Shown here: one piece after another, positions 25,727 through 32,281 of the stretch
Position numbering within the stretch: position 1 is the first letter of the stretch
Layout of the letters: each line of letters begins with the position of its first letter
NCBI GenBank assembly: GCA_024635575.1
Contig: JAGXIN010000019.1
Span: forward strand, 1 to 32,281
Reading direction: 5' to 3'
Source: Flavobacteriia bacterium
GTDB taxonomy: Bacteria > Bacteroidota > Bacteroidia > Flavobacteriales > Flavobacteriaceae
DNA length: 32,281 bases
Notes under the pieces: model-generated
Seen by the model: the letters and a program-made list of their open reading frames with translations, nothing else
The model's database searches: none
Told to the model about the DNA's origin: nothing
Translations under genes and position numbers: made by a program

Positions 25727-26098
25727 ATGAGTTTCAAAAAGTTACTTGCCTACCAAAAAGCATTTGAACTTTCCATGGAGATATTTGAACTCTCAAAATC
25801 ATTTCCTAAAGAAGAAACTTATTCATTGACTGATCAAATTAGAAGATCCTCCAGAGCTATTTGTGCCAATATTGCTGAAGCTTATCGTAAAAGGGAATAC
25901 CAAAAACATTTCATCAGTAAATTAACTGATGCTGATAGTGAGAATTCAGAAACGCAAGTTTGGATTGATTTCTCAAATTCGTGTAATTATATCAATAAAG
26001 AACTACAGCAAAATTTAACAACTAAAAGTATTGAAGTTGGTAAATTAATAAATTTTATGATTGCCAACCCTGAAAAGTTTGGCGTTAAGAAGCTTTAA
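25727..26098 (+). CDS. Four-helix-bundle protein (23S rRNA-intervening-sequence-protein-like family)
   Basis: FKKLLAYQKAFELSMEIFELSKSFPKEETYSLTDQIRRSSRAICANIAEAYRKREYQKHFISKLTDADSENSETQVWIDF. Confidence 0.9.
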   Translation: MSFKKLLAYQKAFELSMEIFELSKSFPKEETYSLTDQIRRSSRAICANIAEAYRKREYQKHFISKLTDADSENSETQVWIDFSNSCNYINKELQQNLTTKSIEVGKLINFMIANPEKFGVKKL

Positions 26099-26163
26099 TC
26101 CTATTGTTTTAGAAGTTATATATTGATCTGTAATATTTTTGGTCTAAACAATAAAAAAATTAA

Positions 26164-26195
26164 TAAATAAAAGTATCGAAGTTGAAAAGTTTAAT
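26164..26195 (+). pseudogene. Possible duplicated remnant of the four-helix-bundle gene 3' region
   Basis: aataaataaaagtatcgaagttgaaaag resembles aacaactaaaagtattgaagttggtaaa at about 26017-26044; both read KSIEV. Confidence 0.4.
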
Positions 26196-26203
26196 ATAAA
26201 TAT

Positions 26204-26226
26204 ACTGAAAACTGCAACTGAATACT
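26204..26226. repeat. Inverted-orientation copy of the AGTATTC AGTTGC AGTTTTC words
   Basis: ACTGAAAACTGCAACTGAATACT; reverse complement AGTATTCAGTTGCAGTTTTCAGT. Confidence 0.85.
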
Positions 26227-26350
26227 ATATAGTAAACAGTGAGCAGAAGCAGTTGGCAGAAATAAGCTATTAGATAACTACTTTTTGGATAAAATAAGGA
26301 TAGAAATTAACAATCAAAAGTATTCATTTGATAATGTTCAGATTAAAGAA

Positions 26351-26380
26351 ACTGAATACTGAAACTGAATACTGAAAACT
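26351..26380. repeat. ACTGAAT ACTGAA ACTGAAT ACTGAAA ACT heptad tract just upstream of folD
   Basis: Direct reading. Confidence 0.85.
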
Positions 26381-26388
26381 TAAGAAGA

Positions 26389-27261
26389 ATGATTTTACTC
26401 GACGGAAAAAAAACATCGGATGACTTAAAAATTGAAATTGCCGAATCGGTAAAACAATTAAAAGCCCAAGGAAAAAAAACGCCGCATCTGGCCGCAATCT
26501 TAGTCGGAACTGATGGTGCAAGTATGACTTATGTAAACAGCAAGGTAAAAGCATGTCATTTGGTGGGATTTAATTCGACCTTAATTGAACTTCCAAGTGA
26601 AACAACCGAAGCAACATTATTGCAGGAAATTGAAAATTTAAATACCAACGATGATATTGACGGGTTTATAGTTCAACTTCCATTGCCTAAACATATCAAC
26701 GAGCAAAAAGTACTCAATGCCGTAAATCCCGATAAAGATGTTGACGGATTTCACCCAACAAATGTGGGAAGAATGGCTTTGGATATGCCATGTTTTTTAC
26801 CGGCGACACCCTTCGGGATTTTAGAATTATTGGAACGATATCATGTGGAAACTTCTGGAAAACATGTGGTGGTTATTGGAAGAAGCCATATTGTGGGCCG
26901 ACCAATGAGTATTTTAATGAGTCAAAAACGCAAAGCAGGAGACGCTACTGTCACCATTACTCACAGCAGAACCAAGAATTTAAAGGAATTTACCTTACAG
27001 GCCGATATTATTGTTGCCGCACTTGGGATTCCTGAATTTTTAACCGGAGATATGGTAAAAGACGGCGTAACCATTATTGATGTGGGAATTACAAGGGTTG
27101 AAGACGCTTCCAAAAAAAGAGGTTATCGTTTGGCGGGCGACGTTCATTTTGAAAGCGTGAGTAAAAAAGCGGCATTTATTACACCTGTTCCTGGTGGCGT
27201 TGGCCCAATGACTATTGCGATGCTATTGAAAAATACGCTATTGGCGTGTGAGAGAAAGTAA
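26389..27261 (+). CDS. folD: Bifunctional methylenetetrahydrofolate dehydrogenase/cyclohydrolase
   Basis: [85 protein letters not shown]. Confidence 0.97.
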   Translation: MILLDGKKTSDDLKIEIAESVKQLKAQGKKTPHLAAILVGTDGASMTYVNSKVKACHLVGFNSTLIELPSETTEATLLQEIENLNTNDDIDGFIVQLPLPKHINEQKVLNAVNPDKDVDGFHPTNVGRMALDMPCFLPATPFGILELLERYHVETSGKHVVVIGRSHIVGRPMSILMSQKRKAGDATVTITHSRTKNLKEFTLQADIIVAALGIPEFLTGDMVKDGVTIIDVGITRVEDASKKRGYRLAGDVHFESVSKKAAFITPVPGGVGPMTIAMLLKNTLLACERK

Positions 27262-27347
27262 TATTATCATATTTCTCTTTTCAATAAATCTGTTGGAATG
27301 CAAATAAGCAAAACACAAAACTTTGCATTTATCTGTATTCTTTAATT

Positions 27348-28223
27348 CTAAAACTTTCTTAATTTAAGATAAGCGGAAGGTGATTGACCCATTATTATTT
27401 TAAATTGTCTATTAAAATTGGATATATTATTAAAACCGCTTAAAAAAGCCACATCCGTAATATTTTTATTTTCTTCTTCAATTAAAATCTTACATGCGTA
27501 ACCAATTCTAATTTCATTTAAAAATTCAAAATAAGTTTTATTGGTGATTTTTTTGAAATAACGACAAAAGGCAGCTTTATTCATATTAACAGATTCGGCA
27601 ATATTTTCAAGACATATAGAAGAATCATTAAAATTATTTATTGAATATTCATAAACTTTTTCTAAACGACCTTTTGGCAAATTTACGGAGTTAACAAAGC
27701 CTGGATTGGCAATAAATTCAAAGTCCTTATTGTTTTCCAAAAGATGTAGCAACTCAAAGAAATGTGTCATTCTGCTAAAGCCTTTGTCTTCTGCTATTTC
27801 TTGCATTAACCTTAAAATATCCTTGTTTTTTTTTACATTTTTAAAAACCATTCCCCGCTTCCAATTACTGAACAATTGATTTAAAGGCTGAAATTCCGGG
27901 ATATGCTCAATTATTTTATTAATAACATCTATCGAGAAATGAAGTACATAAGCGTCTTCTGCACCTTCATCAAGCTTGTTGATGGAATTTGAATTAGGCA
28001 CAAACATATGAGGTAAATTTTGGCAAAATAACATTAGTGTGCCCCCTTCATAAGTAAATATTTTATCTCCTACATAAGCTGTACCCGAATGTTTTACGAT
28101 ATAAAGGACCTCATATTCTTTATGATGATGCCATAAACTATAAGCCTGAGGATAAATTTTTGGATGGATAATAAATGATTGTTCGTGTGAAGTACTTTTT
28201 TTATTTAATAAAATAGATTTCAT
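27348..28223 (-). CDS. AraC-family transcriptional regulator
   Basis: Cupin-like N-terminus (LWHHHKEYEVLYIVKHSGTAYVGD) and two HTHs ending DVAFLSGFNNISNFNRQFKIIMGQSPSAYLK. Confidence 0.93.
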   Translation of the reverse strand: MKSILLNKKSTSHEQSFIIHPKIYPQAYSLWHHHKEYEVLYIVKHSGTAYVGDKIFTYEGGTLMLFCQNLPHMFVPNSNSINKLDEGAEDAYVLHFSIDVINKIIEHIPEFQPLNQLFSNWKRGMVFKNVKKNKDILRLMQEIAEDKGFSRMTHFFELLHLLENNKDFEFIANPGFVNSVNLPKGRLEKVYEYSINNFNDSSICLENIAESVNMNKAAFCRYFKKITNKTYFEFLNEIRIGYACKILIEEENKNITDVAFLSGFNNISNFNRQFKIIMGQSPSAYLKLRKF

Positions 28224-28248
28224 AATATTCCTAACTTTTCATTAAACA

Positions 28249-28348
28249 AACATTAAAGCAAATTTAATATTGCAATATGCGAAGAATCTTCTTTTCTACA
28301 TCTATAATTACAAAAAAATTTATAAAATAAAATGCGAATACGATTTCT
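28249..28348. repeat. Copy 1 of about 100-bp imperfect direct repeat, adjacent to araC-type gene start
   Basis: aacattaaagcaaatttaatattgcaatatgcgaagaatcttcttttctacatctataattac...gcgaatacgatttc aligned by eye to 28935-29034. Confidence 0.85.
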
Positions 28349-28420
28349 TATTCAAATAATCACTATCTTGTGTTTCTTATATTATAAATATAGCAAAAAT
28401 ATAACTATTTATTTAAACAT

Positions 28421-28444
28421 AATATAATTCTATAGAATTATATT
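28421..28444. promoter_or_regulatory. Perfect 24-bp palindrome AATATAATTCTATAGAATTATATT, candidate operator
   Basis: Sequence equals its own reverse complement. Confidence 0.5.
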
Positions 28445-28934
28445 TCTTATTGCCTTTTTTAGTAACATATTTAAATAGACACCTATATTCATCAATATTA
28501 TTGGTTGAAATTGTAAACAAATCAAGTTAAAAAAGAATACCTTCTAAATGACATATTGAAATCATTAGAATTTAATCAAAAATAATTTTTGATGGATTTA
28601 TTTATACAAGCCAATTTGTCTTTCATTTCAATTCGATTTGCTAGTGAATTATGGGATACTTTCAAATTAAATAAAATGAAATAGAAGAAATCACTTAAGA
28701 TGTAAAAAAAAGAGTTTTTAAATTAAGTGACAAAACTACCGATAAAAATAGCACTTTGAAAAAATTTTAGGATGCCAATTGCAAGATTGTCTGCTGCATA
28801 AACTAAAATTAAACCATCACACCCCCAGTGATAATAGCATCAACACAAAGCTTTAGAGTAAAATTAAGTATTGAAAAAAATTTGGTGATTGTGTAAATAA
28901 ATTTCAAGATCCATGTGACTTTTTTATTAAAATG

Positions 28935-29034
28935 AACATTATGCAAATTTAATATCACAATATGCAAATAATCTTCTTTTCCATACTTATAATTCTAAAT
29001 ACATTTGATAAAATATTTTACGAATACGTTTTCG
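28935..29034. repeat. Copy 2 of about 100-bp imperfect direct repeat upstream of lactate permease
   Basis: aacattatgcaaatttaatatcacaatatgcaaataatcttcttttccatacttataattc...acgaatacgttttc. Confidence 0.85.
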
Positions 29035-29340
29035 TCATTATTTTATCACATTTAAATGCTTTTAATGTTGTCAAAATAACAAAGAAAAGTTGATTTGTGT
29101 AAATATAATTTAAAATTTAAGACTATAGGAGACTTCATTTTTTTAAGATATCACCATCGTAGACTTTTTATTGATTTCAGTATGCATTTTCAACATTAAC
29201 TTATTGTATTTAAGCATATAATGTGAAAATTAAAATTGAGGAATATAATTTAATAATTATCGACCTTATTATATTATTTATATCTATTAACAGTGTGCTA
29301 AATAAGAACCAAATTAATATTAACCAATAAATACTTTATT

Positions 29341-31056
29341 ATGAGTTTATCAATCCAAGCCTTTTTGGCTTTCTTTCCAATCCTTTTAGCTGGCATATTG
29401 CTAGTTGGATTAAGATGGCCTGCAAAAAGGGCAATGCCATTTGTATTATTAGTGGCAATTATCATCGCATATTATGCTTGGGGAATGCCCATAAACAGGA
29501 TTGTCGCATCCACTTTAGAAGGCTTGGGAGTGACAGCCTCTATCTTATGGATTATTTTCGGAGCTATTTTATTATTAAATACCCTTAAACATTCCGGGGC
29601 TTTAAAAGTTATTCGGGCTGGTTTTACCAATATAAGTACCGACAGACGTGTTCAGGTAATTATTATTGCCTGGTTATTTGGAAGTTTTATTGAAGGTGCT
29701 TCAGGTTTTGGAACGCCGGCCGCAATTGCCGCACCATTATTGCTAGGATTGGGTTTCCCTGCATTAGGAGCTGTTATTATTGGCATGATGATTCAGTCAA
29801 CACCAGTATCATTTGGTGCTGTGGGAACACCTATTGTAATTGGGGTGACCACGGGCTTAAAGACAAGTGCGTTAGATGCGCAATTAGTGGCTGCCGGAAC
29901 CAATTGGGATCAATTTTTACAATTAATCACTTCTGAAGTTGCCATTATTCATGGGATTATAGGAACATTCATTCCTTTATTTATGTGCATGGTTTTAACA
30001 CGATATTTTGGTAAAAATAAATCATGGTCTGAAGGTTTGTCTATTGCTCCTTTCGCTATTTTTGCAGGATTGGCCTTTACAATTCCTTATGCATTAACCG
30101 GTGTATTTTTAGGTCCGGAGTTTCCTTCACTTATTGGAGCTCTTGTAGGATTGGTAATTGTGGTTACAGCCGCTAAAGCAAAATTTTTAATCCCCAAAGA
30201 TACCTGGGATTTTGAGCCTGCAAAAAATTGGCCTTCTACTTGGATGGGCGACTTGGATTTAAAATTAAGCAGCTTAACAGATAAAAGTTCAAAAATATCA
30301 TTGTCAAGAGCTTGGTTGCCATACCTTTTAGTCGCTATCTTTTTGGTTATGAGCAGAATACCGGCACTAGGAATTAATTCAGCTCTGAAATATGTGACCA
30401 TATCAATTAAAGATATTTTGGGAGAAACAGGTATAAATGCCTCATTTTCTCCATTGTATCTGCCTGGCGGAATTATGGTAATGGTTGTTTTAATTACTTA
30501 TTTTTTGCACAATATGAAGCCAAAAGAATTGGCTAATGCTATAGGAGAATCCTCCAAAACGCTCTTGGGTGCCGGATTTGTTTTGGTATTTACAATTCCT
30601 ATGGTTAGAATCTTAATCAACTCAGGTGTAAACATTAACGATTACGCAAGTATGCCAATAGCAATGGCACAATGGGTTGCAGATACAATGGGAGGAATTT
30701 ACCCGGCTTTTGCAGCCTCGGTAGGAGCTTTAGGAGCCTTTATCGCTGGTTCTAATACCGTTTCCAATATGATGCTATCGCAATTCCAATTTTCAACTGC
30801 AGTAAATTTAGGATTGACAGGTTCGGTTATGGTTGCATTGCAGGCTGTTGGAGCCGCAGCAGGAAATATGATTGCTATTCATAATGTTGTAGCTGCCTCA
30901 GCAACTGTTGGTATGCTTGGAAGAGAAGGCATTGTGCTGAGAAGAACCATTTTGCCAACAATTTATTACGTGATTTTTGCCGGAATTATTGGTTTAATCA
31001 TGTTGTATGGATTGGACATCACTGATAAACTAACAGTTTATCTGAGTTCCCTATAA
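29341..31056 (+). CDS. lctP: L-lactate permease (LctP family)
   Basis: [85 protein letters not shown]. Confidence 0.95.
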   Translation: MSLSIQAFLAFFPILLAGILLVGLRWPAKRAMPFVLLVAIIIAYYAWGMPINRIVASTLEGLGVTASILWIIFGAILLLNTLKHSGALKVIRAGFTNISTDRRVQVIIIAWLFGSFIEGASGFGTPAAIAAPLLLGLGFPALGAVIIGMMIQSTPVSFGAVGTPIVIGVTTGLKTSALDAQLVAAGTNWDQFLQLITSEVAIIHGIIGTFIPLFMCMVLTRYFGKNKSWSEGLSIAPFAIFAGLAFTIPYALTGVFLGPEFPSLIGALVGLVIVVTAAKAKFLIPKDTWDFEPAKNWPSTWMGDLDLKLSSLTDKSSKISLSRAWLPYLLVAIFLVMSRIPALGINSALKYVTISIKDILGETGINASFSPLYLPGGIMVMVVLITYFLHNMKPKELANAIGESSKTLLGAGFVLVFTIPMVRILINSGVNINDYASMPIAMAQWVADTMGGIYPAFAASVGALGAFIAGSNTVSNMMLSQFQFSTAVNLGLTGSVMVALQAVGAAAGNMIAIHNVVAASATVGMLGREGIVLRRTILPTIYYVIFAGIIGLIMLYGLDITDKLTVYLSSL

Positions 31057-31066
31057 AAAATCATTT

Positions 31067-32281
31067 ATGTTAGAAGGAAAATACATATTATTTTTTGAGC
31101 AGATATCTAAAAAAATTAGTTCCGATAGAATATACACCGATAAAGCCAGCACATTAGCTTATGGGACGGATGCTAGTTTTTACAGATTGATTCCGAAAAT
31201 TGTAATTCAATCTAAATCTATTGAAGAAATATCCTTTTTGCTTGAAGAAGCCAGTAAATTAAACTTACCTGTCACCTTTAGGGCGGCAGGTACCAGTTTA
31301 TCAGGACAAGCTATTTCTGATTCTATCCTTATTCTAACGTCTAAATATTGGACCAACCACGAAGTCATTGAAAACGGAAATCGCATAAAACTGCAACCTG
31401 GTGTTATAGGTGCAAGAGCCAATGTGCTCCTAAAACCTTACGGGCGTAAAATTGGACCAGATCCGGCATCAATTAATTCTGCAATGATTGGAGGTATTGT
31501 GGCCAACAATGCCAGTGGCATGTGTTGCGGCACATCGGAAAACTCCTATAAAACAGTGGCGAGTTTAAAAATTATATTTCATGATGGTTTTTTACTTGAC
31601 ACCAATGATCCAGAAAATATAGAGAAGTTTAAAATTCATCACGTTGCTATTTATAAGGAAGTAGTTCAAATAATTAAAAAAACCCAAAATAATCAGGAAC
31701 TGGTTGATCGTATTCATCATAAATTCAAAATGAAGAATACAACAGGTTACAGTTTAAACGCCTTGATTGATTATACAAATCCTATAGATGTCATTACCCA
31801 TTTAATGATAGGCTCCGAAGGAACATTGGGCATGATCGCTGAAATTACATATAATACAGTAATCGATCATCCATTTAAAGCGAGTGCATTAATGATTTTT
31901 GAAAATATTGAAATGGCCTGTAATGTTGTTTCAATATTGAAATCGGAGCCGGTTGCTGCTGTAGAGCTTATGGATAGGGCCAGCTTGAGATCGGTTGAAA
32001 AAATGGAAGGAGTGCCAGATTACCTTCCAATATTAAGTGCTGGTGCTTCAGCTGTTTTGGTTGAAACTGTTGCACCCAATAAGGAACAATTACTGGCACA
32101 AATCCAAGAAATTGAAAATTCCATAAAACACATAAAACCAGAATTGCCTTTCAAATTTACTGATGACCCTTCTTTGTACAATAAATATTGGAAAATTAGA
32201 AAAGGATTGTTTCCAACAATTGGTGCCATCAGAAAAATTGGAACAACAGTTATTATAGAAGACATCACTTTCCCGGTGCCA
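31067..32281 (+). CDS. FAD-linked oxidase, D-lactate-dehydrogenase/glycolate-oxidase type, N-terminal part (3' end outside window)
   Basis: Own translation: MLEGKYILFFEQISKKISSDRIYTDKASTLAYGTDASFYRLIPKIVIQSKSIEEISFLLEEASKLNLPVTFRAAGTSLSGQA...KIGPDPASINSAMIGGIVANNASGMCCGTSENSYKT; 405 codons open to window end, absent from the ORF track because no stop is present. Confidence 0.9.
   Translation, partial: MLEGKYILFFEQISKKISSDRIYTDKASTLAYGTDASFYRLIPKIVIQSKSIEEISFLLEEASKLNLPVTFRAAGTSLSGQAISDSILILTSKYWTNHEVIENGNRIKLQPGVIGARANVLLKPYGRKIGPDPASINSAMIGGIVANNASGMCCGTSENSYKTVASLKIIFHDGFLLDTNDPENIEKFKIHHVAIYKEVVQIIKKTQNNQELVDRIHHKFKMKNTTGYSLNALIDYTNPIDVITHLMIGSEGTLGMIAEITYNTVIDHPFKASALMIFENIEMACNVVSILKSEPVAAVELMDRASLRSVEKMEGVPDYLPILSAGASAVLVETVAPNKEQLLAQIQEIENSIKHIKPELPFKFTDDPSLYNKYWKIRKGLFPTIGAIRKIGTTVIIEDITFPVP

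Noticed and set aside
28224-29340. Hidden protein-coding gene in the AT-rich lactate intergenic gap
   Set aside because: No ORF of 60 aa or more in the track and no recognisable peptide by eye; treated as regulatory or decayed DNA.
1-32281. tRNA, rRNA or canonical riboswitch
   Set aside because: No convincing cloverleaf, rRNA segment or known aptamer seen by eye, including upstream of the permease genes; a covariance-model search would be needed.
1-32281. Anti-phage defence system, prophage or integrase-bearing element
   Set aside because: No integrase, transposase, nuclease/helicase or reverse-transcriptase gene recognised in the window.

Overview
This is an AT-rich window that looks like a Flavobacteriia-type Bacteroidota chromosome (inferred from gene content and style). 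From left to right it carries: a 5'-truncated RND efflux gene; a metal-homeostasis block (PII-like protein, YgaP-like membrane protein, Fur-family regulator, Zn/Cd-type P1B ATPase, small His/Cys-rich protein, TonB-dependent receptor); a compact NAD(P)-linked [NiFe]-hydrogenase operon; two convergent NCS2 nucleobase permeases with a Tsx-like outer-membrane protein; L-2-hydroxyglutarate oxidase, UMF1-type MFS, M48 peptidase, alpha/beta hydrolase, MsrB, a CoA-disulfide-reductase/rhodanese fusion, Ffh, a four-helix-bundle protein, FolD; and an AraC regulator divergent from a lactate permease / FAD-linked (D-lactate-type) oxidase operon cut by the window end. The main find is the hydrogenase: HoxE+HoxF are one polypeptide and HoxU+HoxY are one continuous 429-aa ORF. 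The bidirectional hydrogenase is therefore reduced to three structural polypeptides (HoxEF, HoxUY, HoxH) plus the HoxW protease, with a covalent link between the diaphorase and hydrogenase modules. The intergenic space is rich in structured repeats. These include a family of ~7-bp-period tandem repeats at seven loci, a C/G-rich palindromic repeat that supplies the stop codon of two unrelated genes, a decayed paralogue flanking the Fur/ATPase cassette, and a ~100-bp duplication plus a 24-bp perfect palindrome in the lactate intergenic region.
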